From assembly GCA_964464035.1 (NCBI GenBank), contig CAYXEN010000013.1, forward strand, positions 1 through 55,264: DNA of 55,264 bases, in the 5' to 3' direction. Source of the DNA: CAYXEN01 sp964464035 (GTDB taxonomy: Bacteria > Krumholzibacteriota > Krumholzibacteriia > WVZY01). Positions 1-7,531 of the stretch are shown here, piece by piece; position 1 is the stretch's first letter; each line of letters opens with the position of its first letter. The translations under genes and the position numbers were made by a program. Below the pieces are notes generated by a model. It worked only from the letters and a program-made list of their open reading frames with translations. It had not been told where the DNA came from and ran no database searches.

Positions 1-109
1 ACAGCAAAAAAATCATTTAGGAGATGATAAGTCCTGTTGTCCTGCGCTCGAAAGTCTCCGGGCGCCGAGGGCCGCGATTTTCAAAGAGATAGATTTCACA
101 TAAAAAAAG

Positions 110-138
110 TTGACAAGGATTTGGGGGGTATGTATTTT
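110..138 (+). promoter_or_regulatory. sigma70-type promoter for outer-membrane protein gene
   Basis: A perfect -35 box TTGACA lies at 110-115 and a -10-like TATTTT at 133-138, 17 bp apart. Transcription would begin near 145, giving a leader of about 240 nt before the start codon at 387. The A/T-rich run just upstream (101-108) resembles an UP element. It is read from sequence only. Confidence 0.6.
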
Positions 139-239
139 TGCCGTTCGAAGAGTCAGACCGATGATAAAGCTAAATAAATAATTACTGTTTGAGGTCTAAA
201 TCTCAATTGGTTGAGTTGATAAAGGACCTTTTTTTTATG

Positions 240-370
240 AAGGAGGTGATGCGCTGATCCAAGATGAGGTCCGCTTCGTGCGGAAGTGTGACAACATTGA
301 ATGGGCGACAAAAAGTGAGTTCAAATATAAATGCGTAGTGAAGCGGAGATCCAACGATGCCGCTTCATGA
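240..370 (+). other. Leader with very strong Shine-Dalgarno and possible 38-codon leader ORF
   Basis: AAGGAGGTGAT at 240-250 is nearly a full match to the 16S anti-Shine-Dalgarno, yet no long ATG ORF follows it. A CTG at 254, seven bases after AGGAGG, opens 38 codons ending with TGA at 368-370, inside the ribosome-binding region of the next gene. ATG codons at 237 and 249 give only tiny peptides. A short hairpin (CCGC/GCGG, about 270-283) overlaps. The function is unknown. It could be a leader peptide, or the strong site could act as a ribosome standby or stability element. Confidence 0.3.
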
Positions 371-386
371 CGAGGAGGTTTTCCAA

Positions 387-1610
387 ATGTACAAAGCTTC
401 GCTTAGAATTCTGGTAGTCGGTTTACTCGTTCTTGCCGTGGCTTCCCCTGTTTTCGCCACCACGAGCCGGGTGAACTCGTTGGCCCAGACGGGTGATTAC
501 CTGAACGACGATTCGAACATCTTCCGCTGGTACGGCGTCCTTCCTTCCTATGCCAATCTCGTGATGGCCGAGCTGGGAACGTGGAACGCAGGCGTATCCG
601 ACCAGGCCCTGGGTGTTACCCATACTTGCGGCGACAACGGCAAGTGGGGCACCTTCGGCCTGTTTCTCCTGCAGAACTCGGTGACCGACAACAGCTTCTT
701 TGTCAACACACCCACCTACATGGCGGCGCTGGGCTTGAGCGATGTCTTTCTGTCGGCTCCCGTCAACAAGTTCGCCTTGATGTGGGGCAAGGAGTTCGAG
801 TCCTTCTCCCTCGGTCTCTCGTTCACTCGTTCAGATGTCAGCACCGAGGACGAAACCGTGCAACAGCTCAATCAAGCGACGGCGAAGATGTCCCAGAGCT
901 ACACGACGTTCGGCGCCGGCACCCGAGCCGACCTCGGCGACAAGGCTTACACGGACGTGGCCGTGACCGTGGGCTTCATGGGCTACAGCCAGGAGGGCGG
1001 TGCTCTCACCGCCAAGCAGGAACTGGACAAGAAGCTCTCGCTCGACTTCGCCGGCCGGATGTTCTACGAGTGGAAGGACAACCTGACGGTCGTCCCGATG
1101 GTGGACTACGGCCAGTACGAGTACGCCTTGAAGAACGCCCAGGATCCCCACGGCGGCAAGGCCAAGTATTTCGCCGTCGGCACCGGGATGAACATGGACG
1201 TCAACACGAACAACCTGCTCATCTGCGGGGCGGAGATCGACTACTACAAGTGGGAGTATTCTTCTCCGGGCACGTCCAAGAAAGCCGACAAGATGTGGTC
1301 GCTGCCCACTTTCTTCCTCGCCCTCGAATCCGACGTGAAGCCCTGGATGACCACCAGGATCGGCGCGTGGAAATCGCTCTTCAAGAGCACTGACACGACC
1401 ACGGATCCCAACAACGGCAATGCTGAGGATTACATAATGACCGGCACCGATTTCGCCTGGTTCCTCGGCCTCGGCTTCCACGTCGCCGAGTTCGACATCG
1501 ACATGCAGATCGGCGGGGACACCCCGTTCAACCTCGGTTACTGGTTGACCGGTTATTCCCAGTACAACGGTGCGCCGGTGAACAGGATAAGCGCGATCTA
1601 CCACTTCTAG
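387..1610 (+). CDS. Putative outer-membrane beta-barrel (porin-like) protein
   Basis: This 407-residue exported protein starts with a clear signal peptide (about residues 1-24, ending in a VFA-type cleavage site). The body shows alternating short amphipathic strands rich in Tyr/Trp/Gly with polar turns, and the C-terminus ends in Tyr-His-Phe, the terminal aromatic expected of a BAM-inserted barrel. The start at 387 is chosen because GAGGAGG at 372-378 is 8 bases upstream and the signal peptide begins there. An ATG at 357 would add ten polar residues. It is monocistronic, with its own promoter and a strong terminator. No specific family is recognised and the substrate is unknown; a major porin or structural barrel is inferred. 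Confidence 0.7.
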   Translation: MYKASLRILVVGLLVLAVASPVFATTSRVNSLAQTGDYLNDDSNIFRWYGVLPSYANLVMAELGTWNAGVSDQALGVTHTCGDNGKWGTFGLFLLQNSVTDNSFFVNTPTYMAALGLSDVFLSAPVNKFALMWGKEFESFSLGLSFTRSDVSTEDETVQQLNQATAKMSQSYTTFGAGTRADLGDKAYTDVAVTVGFMGYSQEGGALTAKQELDKKLSLDFAGRMFYEWKDNLTVVPMVDYGQYEYALKNAQDPHGGKAKYFAVGTGMNMDVNTNNLLICGAEIDYYKWEYSSPGTSKKADKMWSLPTFFLALESDVKPWMTTRIGAWKSLFKSTDTTTDPNNGNAEDYIMTGTDFAWFLGLGFHVAEFDIDMQIGGDTPFNLGYWLTGYSQYNGAPVNRISAIYHF

Positions 1611-1642
1611 AACCCGGGTGCGCTCGATCCGGCGTTTCACTC

Positions 1643-1677
1643 AAGAGCTCCCCTCCCCGGAGGGGAGCTCTTTTTTT
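1643..1677 (+). terminator. Strong intrinsic terminator
   Basis: A perfect GC-rich stem pairs 1643-1654 with 1661-1672 across a very short loop and runs directly into seven T residues. It ends transcription of the outer-membrane protein gene. Confidence 0.9.
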
Positions 1678-1778
1678 CATCTGCACTCGTGGAGTTCATC
1701 CCCTCCGCGAGGCCCGATTATTGCTTTTCCTGGTAGAGTTTAGGTGCGGCCGCAGGCCCCGAGCCGAGAGGGAATAGC

Positions 1779-3005
1779 GTGTATTTCTTCTATTATATGC
1801 CCGTCGGGATCAACAGGGAGTTACGCAAACTGCCCTTCCTCACGGCCTTCTATTCGTTTCTGTGCGTAGCGATATTCGTCGGCAACCGCTATTTCGCTTC
1901 GTCGCTTCCAATCGATTTCTACAACTTCATTTATATTCCCGGCGCGTCGCCGTTGCTATCTGCAATCGCCGCGGCCTTCCTGCATTTCGGGTACATGCAC
2001 ATAATCGGCAACCTCGTGTACCTGCTTCTTTTCGGGCGGTACGTGGAGGACGCCGTGGGGCCGGCCGCCTACGCTTTCCTCTTCATGTCCTCGGCCTTCG
2101 TGGGCAATTATCTACAGGGAGTGTACAATTTTCACGTCCTCCATGAAGAGTACATGGGCATAATCGGAGCATCCGGCGCCATATCCGGGATCATGGGGGC
2201 TTTCGCGGTGCGCTTCCTCACGAGCAAGCTCAAGATCGGGTACTGGGTGTTCTTTCCCCTGCAGGCTTTCACGCGGGCGGGCTTCGTCGAGGTCCCCTCG
2301 ATACTGGCGATTCTCTTCTGGTTTCTGCTTCAGGTGGCGAACGGACTGGTGGAGCTGGGAGGCACCAGCGGCCAAGTCGCATATGTGACGCACCTGTCGA
2401 GTTTCGCGTGGGGGGTGACGGTCGCGTTGGCCCTGGGGCAGCTGAGGAAAGGCAGGCTCGAGGCCTTGATGAAAAAGGCCGACGCCGCGTTCAAACGAGG
2501 GGACGTTTTTGCGGCCCAGGCGCACATCGTCAAGTACCTGGGAGACGCCCCGGACGATGGCGACGCCTATGCCTCTCTCGCCCGGGTTCAGCTCCTGGGA
2601 GGCGACAGGACCACCGCCAGGAAGAACTACGCAAATGCTTGCAGGTGTTTCCTCGGGCGGATGGAGAGGGGAAGGGCGGAGGACATATATCGGGAGGCCT
2701 TGCACGGTTTCCCGAACATGGTTCTCGACCCCGAGACCCAGCTGGACATGGCGTTCGGACTGGAAAGAAATCTCAAGCCGGAACAGGCCTTGGCCGCCTA
2801 TCGCAACTTCGCGACCGCCTACCCGGCGCACTCCGAGGCGCCGTTCGCCCTCCTCAGGGCCGCCAATCTCCTCGTCAATAATTTCATGGATCATCCGGGC
2901 GCTGCTGAGTGCTACGAGCTCTTGGTGAAGAGGTATCCGGAGGACGAGTGGGCGGACTTCGCCAGGGAGCAGCTTCGCCTCCTATCGGCCTACCTCAGCG
3001 CCTGA
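1779..3005 (+). CDS. Rhomboid-family intramembrane serine protease with C-terminal TPR-like domain
   Basis: The N-terminal half (about residues 20-222) is a multi-pass rhomboid core. The nucleophile Ser132 lies in a GASGAISG motif, His205 sits in the last core helix, and the H74-x3-N78 oxyanion motif is present, so it should be active. The C-terminal half (about 225-405) is soluble and helical with TPR-like repeats (AxAHxxKYL, ARKNYANA, AECYELLVKRYPEDEWA). GTG at 1779 is used because GAGAGGGA precedes it; ATG 1797 is an alternative. The helical domain presumably recruits a substrate or partner on the cytoplasmic side (inference). It is convergent with aspartate kinase. Confidence 0.85.
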   Translation: MYFFYYMPVGINRELRKLPFLTAFYSFLCVAIFVGNRYFASSLPIDFYNFIYIPGASPLLSAIAAAFLHFGYMHIIGNLVYLLLFGRYVEDAVGPAAYAFLFMSSAFVGNYLQGVYNFHVLHEEYMGIIGASGAISGIMGAFAVRFLTSKLKIGYWVFFPLQAFTRAGFVEVPSILAILFWFLLQVANGLVELGGTSGQVAYVTHLSSFAWGVTVALALGQLRKGRLEALMKKADAAFKRGDVFAAQAHIVKYLGDAPDDGDAYASLARVQLLGGDRTTARKNYANACRCFLGRMERGRAEDIYREALHGFPNMVLDPETQLDMAFGLERNLKPEQALAAYRNFATAYPAHSEAPFALLRAANLLVNNFMDHPGAAECYELLVKRYPEDEWADFAREQLRLLSAYLSA

Positions 3006-3031
3006 CGGCGCCGAGGAACGCTCCGAGAGAA

Positions 3032-4249
3032 TCAGTCCATCTGATCAACCGCGATCAATGTATTGTGCAGTGCGACCACCGCTTCCTTGCATGCGCAGCG
3101 GGGGACGAGGCAGGATACCGACAGAGAGGAATTCCATAACATGAACACCGGGATGGAGAATTCCTCGAGTATGTCCTCGATGCTGCTCAGGGCGTCCGCC
3201 CGCTGGGCGAATCCGCTGCCCACGACCGACACCACTCCAGCATCGCGGTTCACCGCCGTCTCCGAGGACTCGAGGCCCAGGGCGCGTATGATGCTCTCCG
3301 CTCGGTCGAAGTCTCCTCCCTCGACTATGCACGCGACGATCGTCTTGCCTCCGACGAGAGAGCGCTCGTAGTGTATGAGGCGGATCCCGCTGTTCTCGAA
3401 TGCCTTGCTGATCCCCGGGTCGCCCGAACCGTCCAGCGTCACCGTTATCAGCCCTGCATCCTCGATGCAGGTCACGCTCTTGTAGCTGGCTTTTTCCATG
3501 TCGTTTTCCCCGGTTTCCGCCCTGACCAGCGTGCCGGGTGAATTCTCGAAACTCGAAAGCAACTCGACAGGCACTCTGTACCTGCGCGCGATGTCGGCGG
3601 CCCTGTAGTGTAGCACCTTGGCGCCGAGAGAGGCAAGTTCGAGCATCTCGTCGTAGTCGATGCAGGGAACGCGCCTCGCCGAAGGGACGAAGCGGGGGTC
3701 GGCGGTGAAGAGACCGGAATAATCGGAGTAGATCTCGCACTTCTCGGCTCCCATGCACGCGGCCAGGGCGACGGCCGTCGTATCGGATCCGCCCCTGCCG
3801 AGCGTCGTGATCTCCCGCTCGAAACTCACTCCCTGGAATCCCGCCACGATGGCTATCTTGCCGTCGCCGAGGGCCTGGCGGATCCTGTCCCCGCGTATCT
3901 CCTCGATGATCGCCCGCGTGTGCAGCATGCTCGTCATGATTCCGCTCTGGGAGCCGGTAAAGGAGATGGCCGGGAATCCCAGGTCGTTGAGCGCCATGGA
4001 CAAGAGAGCCATCGAAATCCTCTCGCCGACGGTGAGCAGCATGTCGAGCTCCCTGCGCGGCGGGTGGGGGGAGATCTCGTGGGCGAGGGCCATCAGTTCG
4101 TCCGTCGCGGAGCCCATGGCGGATACGATGACGATCATCCGGTAGCTCCTCCGGGCGCTCTCGGCGATCCTGCCCGCCACTTCCTTGATCCTGGCCGGAG
4201 AGTCGAGGGAGCTGCCTCCGTATTTCTGCACGATCAGCCCGGTTTTCAT
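3032..4249 (-). CDS. lysC: Aspartate kinase (monofunctional)
   Basis: This 405-residue enzyme phosphorylates L-aspartate with ATP, the first step towards Lys, Thr, Met and diaminopimelate. The N-terminal KYGGSS motif, the GRGGSDTTA segment and the YSDYSGLFTADPR stretch are hallmarks of the amino-acid kinase domain. The C-terminal third (about 290-400) holds two ACT domains for feedback control. No homoserine dehydrogenase domain is attached. The start at 4249 gives the canonical N-terminus MKTGLIVQKYGG; the frame stays open upstream, but that extension runs antisense through radC and is not credible. It stands alone, divergent from radC, and supplies diaminopimelate for the nearby cell-wall machinery (inference). 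Confidence 0.93.
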   Translation of the reverse strand: MKTGLIVQKYGGSSLDSPARIKEVAGRIAESARRSYRMIVIVSAMGSATDELMALAHEISPHPPRRELDMLLTVGERISMALLSMALNDLGFPAISFTGSQSGIMTSMLHTRAIIEEIRGDRIRQALGDGKIAIVAGFQGVSFEREITTLGRGGSDTTAVALAACMGAEKCEIYSDYSGLFTADPRFVPSARRVPCIDYDEMLELASLGAKVLHYRAADIARRYRVPVELLSSFENSPGTLVRAETGENDMEKASYKSVTCIEDAGLITVTLDGSGDPGISKAFENSGIRLIHYERSLVGGKTIVACIVEGGDFDRAESIIRALGLESSETAVNRDAGVVSVVGSGFAQRADALSSIEDILEEFSIPVFMLWNSSLSVSCLVPRCACKEAVVALHNTLIAVDQMD

Positions 4250-4324
4250 CGCTGCAATTCTACGCACTCGGCGGGAATATTGCAAACAGTCCTTGCCGGC
4301 CGCTCCGGCTTGAAAATAAAATGG

Positions 4325-4353
4325 TTGCCAACGAATTCGGGTAATGCTAGCCT
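4325..4353 (+). promoter_or_regulatory. Putative promoter for radC
   Basis: TTGCCA (4325-4330) and TAGCCT (4348-4353) are separated by 17 bp and lie about 50 bp upstream of radC in the divergent lysC-radC spacer. The -10 is imperfect. Confidence 0.4.
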
Positions 4354-4405
4354 CGATTTCCGGTAGCACCGTTTTCGGGTCTTGGGAAAGTGTGGAGGTG
4401 GTGTC

Positions 4406-5092
4406 ATGGAAACGGCGATATCCGTGAAGAGCCTGCCCCGGGAGGACAGGCCGAGGGAGAGGCTTTACAACGTCGGTGCCCGCGAGTTGTCCCTGCAGGA
4501 ACTCCTGGCGATCGTCATCGGCGGGGGATCGGGCGGCGAGAGCGTGCTCGCGCTCGCCTACCGGTTGATCGATTGCTTCAAGGATCTTCCTTCGCTGGGC
4601 CGTGCCGACGTGGATGATTTCAGGCAGGTGAGGGGGATAGGGTTCGCGCGCGCGTGCCAGTTGGCCGCCGCGTTCGAGTTGGGGAGGCGGCTGGCGAAAC
4701 GCGCCGGGTGCAACGGGAACGTGATCAGGTCGCCTGAAGACGCCGCCCGCTTGTTCCTCGATGAAATGAAGTGCTACGATCGTGAGCATTTCCGGGCGGC
4801 GTACTTGAACACGAAGAACCATGTCTTGAAGATAGAGACGATATCGATCGGCTCGCTCAACGCATCGATCGTGCATCCACGGGAGATACTCAAACCGGCC
4901 ATCAGGGCGAGCGCCGCATCGATCCTGCTCGTGCACAACCACCCCACCGGGGATCCGACGCCGAGCAGGGAGGACGTCGAGTTCACGAAGAGGTTCGCCA
5001 AGTGCTGCGAATTGATCGGCATCGAGTTGCTCGATCACGTCGTGATCGGGGCCGGATCATTCAGGAGCATAAAAGAGCTGGGACTTTTCTGA
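4406..5092 (+). CDS. radC: RadC family JAB-domain protein
   Basis: A 228-residue protein with an N-terminal UPF0758 region (SLxEDRPRERL), a helix-hairpin-helix segment (VRGIGFARACQLAAAFELGRR) and a C-terminal JAB/MPN domain. The JAMM zinc motif HNHPTGDPTPSREDV contains the two His and the Asp ligand. RadC proteins were once assigned to DNA repair; their real role is unsettled, and a metal-dependent hydrolase activity is only predicted. ATG 4406 is preferred because GGAGG (4394-4398) is 7 bases upstream. It precedes mreB by 44 bp on the same strand, a neighbourhood seen in many bacteria (radC-mreBCD), so it may be cotranscribed with the shape operon. Confidence 0.93.
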   Translation: METAISVKSLPREDRPRERLYNVGARELSLQELLAIVIGGGSGGESVLALAYRLIDCFKDLPSLGRADVDDFRQVRGIGFARACQLAAAFELGRRLAKRAGCNGNVIRSPEDAARLFLDEMKCYDREHFRAAYLNTKNHVLKIETISIGSLNASIVHPREILKPAIRASAASILLVHNHPTGDPTPSREDVEFTKRFAKCCELIGIELLDHVVIGAGSFRSIKELGLF

Positions 5093-5136
5093 CCGGGCAC
5101 CGTCCGCGGCGGCCGGAGAAAGGAAAGTGATCGAAG

Positions 5137-6171
5137 GTGTTTTCCTGGTTTACAAACTTTCTCTCCAACGATGTGGCGATCGACCTGGGTACGGCCAACA
5201 CCCTCGTCTTCATAAGGGGAAACGGGATCGTCCTCAATGAACCATCCGTGGTGGCCGTCGATCAATCGACGAGAAAGGTGTACGCGGTGGGATCCGAGGC
5301 CAAGGCGATGCTGGGCAAGACGCCGGATCACATAGCGGCCATACGGCCTCTCAAGGACGGGGTGATCGCGGATTTCGAGATAACCGAGATGATGCTCAGG
5401 GAGTTCATAAAGAAGTCCCAGAAGAGAAAGCTGTTCATAAGGCCGAGGATAATCATAGCGGTACCGTCGGGGATAACCGAGGTGGAGAAACGCGCGGTGC
5501 GCGACAACGCCGAGCACGCGGGGGCGAGGGATGTCTACCTGCTCGCCGAGCCGGTCGCCGCGGCGATAGGCGTGGGGCTTCCCGTCAACAAACCGTCCGG
5601 CAACATGATCATAGACATCGGAGGCGGAACGACGGAGATAGCCGTCATAGCGCTCGATGGAATCGTTTCCAACAGTTCGATCCGGGTCGCCGGTGATGAA
5701 ATGGACGAGGCGATCGTGAACTACGTAAAGAGGACTTACAACCTCCTCATCGGAGAGCAGACGGCCGAGCTGATCAAGATGAAGATCGGCACGGCGGTAA
5801 AGCAGGATCCGGAACTGGAGATGGAGGTGAAGGGACGGGATCTCGTCGCCGGAATCCCCAAGACGCTCAAGCTTACGAGCGAAGAGATAAGGGAAGCCTT
5901 GAGCGAGCCGATTTCCCAGATAGTGGAAGCTCTGAAAACGGCTCTCGAGGAAACTCCGCCCGAGCTCGCCGCCGACATCGTGGACAGGGGAATCGTCATG
6001 ACCGGCGGTGGTTCGTTGCTTCGCGGGCTCGATACGCTCTTGAAGGAGCAGACCAACCTGCCCATAAACGTCGTCGACGATCCGCTTCTCTGTGTCGTGC
6101 TCGGTGCCGGCAAGGTCCTGGACGATATCCATACCTACGATCGGATCCTCATGCGCAGCACGCACGATTAA
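5137..6171 (+). CDS. mreB: Rod shape-determining actin MreB
   Basis: This 344-residue actin homologue polymerises under the inner membrane and positions the elongasome. Actin nucleotide-binding signatures are intact: phosphate-1 DLGTANTLVF, phosphate-2 IDIGGGTTEIAVI and the adenosine motif TGGGSLLRGL. The N-terminal FSWFTNFLSND segment resembles the membrane-binding helix. The start is GTG with an AAAGGAAA-type ribosome site about 12 bases upstream. It is the first gene of mreB-mreC-mreD-pbp2-rodA, with only two bases between its stop and mreC. Confidence 0.97.
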   Translation: MFSWFTNFLSNDVAIDLGTANTLVFIRGNGIVLNEPSVVAVDQSTRKVYAVGSEAKAMLGKTPDHIAAIRPLKDGVIADFEITEMMLREFIKKSQKRKLFIRPRIIIAVPSGITEVEKRAVRDNAEHAGARDVYLLAEPVAAAIGVGLPVNKPSGNMIIDIGGGTTEIAVIALDGIVSNSSIRVAGDEMDEAIVNYVKRTYNLLIGEQTAELIKMKIGTAVKQDPELEMEVKGRDLVAGIPKTLKLTSEEIREALSEPISQIVEALKTALEETPPELAADIVDRGIVMTGGGSLLRGLDTLLKEQTNLPINVVDDPLLCVVLGAGKVLDDIHTYDRILMRSTHD

Positions 6172-6173
6172 AG

Positions 6174-7034
6174 ATGCAATTCATCGATCAACTGCTCCAG
6201 AAGCGCCGCGAAAAGATAACCCTGGCCATCTGCGTTCTGGTTTCATTGATCCTTCTCTTCATGCCCGGCAGGTTCAAGATGCCGGCGGCGGAGAGGGTCC
6301 TCGACGCCGTCCTCTACCCTTCCGTGCGTCTGGCCGCATTCCTAGACGACTACCACGAGATGCGGGACGAGAATCGCAGGCTCAAGCGCATGGTCGCTAG
6401 CCTCATGATCGAGCGCGAGAAGCTCATGCAGTTCAAGCGGGAGAGGGCCAGGCTGCGCAAGCTGGCCGCTCTCAAGGAGGAACAATTCTACAAGCTGGTT
6501 CCATGTGAAGTGATCGGGAGGAACCTCGACCGGTTCCAGGACGTGCTGGTGATAGACAAGGGTGCCGATGATTCCCTGCGGGTCAAGATGCCGGTGCTTT
6601 CCTACCAGGGTTTCGTGGGCAAGATCACCAAGGTCTTCGGGAATTCCTCCCACGTACAGCTCATAACGAGCCGCAACAGCCCCGTGAGCTGCCTGGACAA
6701 GCGCAGCAGGGTCGTAGGCATTCTGGAGTGGATCCAGGGCGATGAGTTCAGCCTCAAGGATGTTGGGATCAACGAAGACATAAGGAAGGGCGACACGTTG
6801 ATAACGAGCGGGTACGGTGGAGTGGTTCCCAAGGGTTTTCCCGTGGCGGTGGTCAAGTCCGTGCTTCCCGATCAGGACCGTTTGACCCTCAACGTACATG
6901 CCGAGGGAATCCTCAATCTCAGCGCGATAGAAGAAGTCTTCGTCATCGTCGACGAGATGCCGTGGGAGAAGGGGATATTCTACGACGAGCGGGACAAGGT
7001 GATCTACGAGTCCTCTCTGGAAGACAAGAGATGA
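6174..7034 (+). CDS. mreC: Rod shape-determining protein MreC
   Basis: A 286-residue bitopic membrane protein. One N-terminal transmembrane helix (about residues 15-32) is followed by a coiled coil (about 55-100, rich in E/R/L/K) and two beta-barrel domains typical of MreC. It links cytoplasmic MreB filaments to PBP2 and activates it in the periplasm. The start lies two bases after the mreB stop and the stop overlaps the mreD start (ATGA), so translation is coupled along the operon. Confidence 0.95.
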   Translation: MQFIDQLLQKRREKITLAICVLVSLILLFMPGRFKMPAAERVLDAVLYPSVRLAAFLDDYHEMRDENRRLKRMVASLMIEREKLMQFKRERARLRKLAALKEEQFYKLVPCEVIGRNLDRFQDVLVIDKGADDSLRVKMPVLSYQGFVGKITKVFGNSSHVQLITSRNSPVSCLDKRSRVVGILEWIQGDEFSLKDVGINEDIRKGDTLITSGYGGVVPKGFPVAVVKSVLPDQDRLTLNVHAEGILNLSAIEEVFVIVDEMPWEKGIFYDERDKVIYESSLEDKR

Positions 7035-7531
7035 AAAACGTTCCCGTCATACTTGCTTCGGTATTGTTCATGATCCTGCAATTGGTTGCGGTGGATTCGC
7101 TGGCCATCGGGAAGATCGCGCCTGATTTTCCCATAATGATCGTGGTCGTCTTCGCCCTCTATCGACCCGTGATGGAAGGAACGATCTTCGGGTTCGTCAT
7201 CGGCTTCGTCCAGGATCTCTACAACCCCGTGCTCATGGGCTTGAACGCGCTGCTCAAATCGATCATGGGTTACGTGCTGGGAGAAGTCGGGTCGCGCACC
7301 GTGCCGGAGGGCGCCCCCTTTCTCGCCTTGGTGCTCTTCCTTTCGCATCTGACTCATGATCTTCTGTACATGTTCGTTTATTTCAAGCTTCATCTCTTGC
7401 AAATCATGTCCATCTTTTTCACTGAGACGTTGCCGTCCGCTCTGTACACCGCCGTGCTGGGAGCGGCCTTGTACGAACTGGGCAAGCTTCTCATGAGGAG
7501 GGTGGTGAGGGCAGTTGGGAAAGCGCGGTAG
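7031..7531 (+). CDS. mreD: Rod shape-determining protein MreD
   Basis: A 166-residue, very hydrophobic protein with about five transmembrane helices, matching MreD in length and in the central GFVIGFVQDLYNP motif. It belongs to the elongasome membrane core with MreC, PBP2 and RodA. The start codon overlaps the mreC stop (ATGA). The end overlaps the start of pbp2 by 17 bases, suggesting translational coupling. Confidence 0.93.
   Translation: MKNVPVILASVLFMILQLVAVDSLAIGKIAPDFPIMIVVVFALYRPVMEGTIFGFVIGFVQDLYNPVLMGLNALLKSIMGYVLGEVGSRTVPEGAPFLALVLFLSHLTHDLLYMFVYFKLHLLQIMSIFFTETLPSALYTAVLGAALYELGKLLMRRVVRAVGKAR

Noticed and set aside
240..250. Similarity to the 16S rRNA 3'-end complement
   Set aside because: It is a strong Shine-Dalgarno sequence in a leader; no rRNA body is present.
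4250..5038. Minus-strand extension of the aspartate kinase frame upstream of 4249
   Set aside because: The frame is open, but it runs antisense through radC, has no family similarity, and the kinase already has a canonical N-terminus at 4249.
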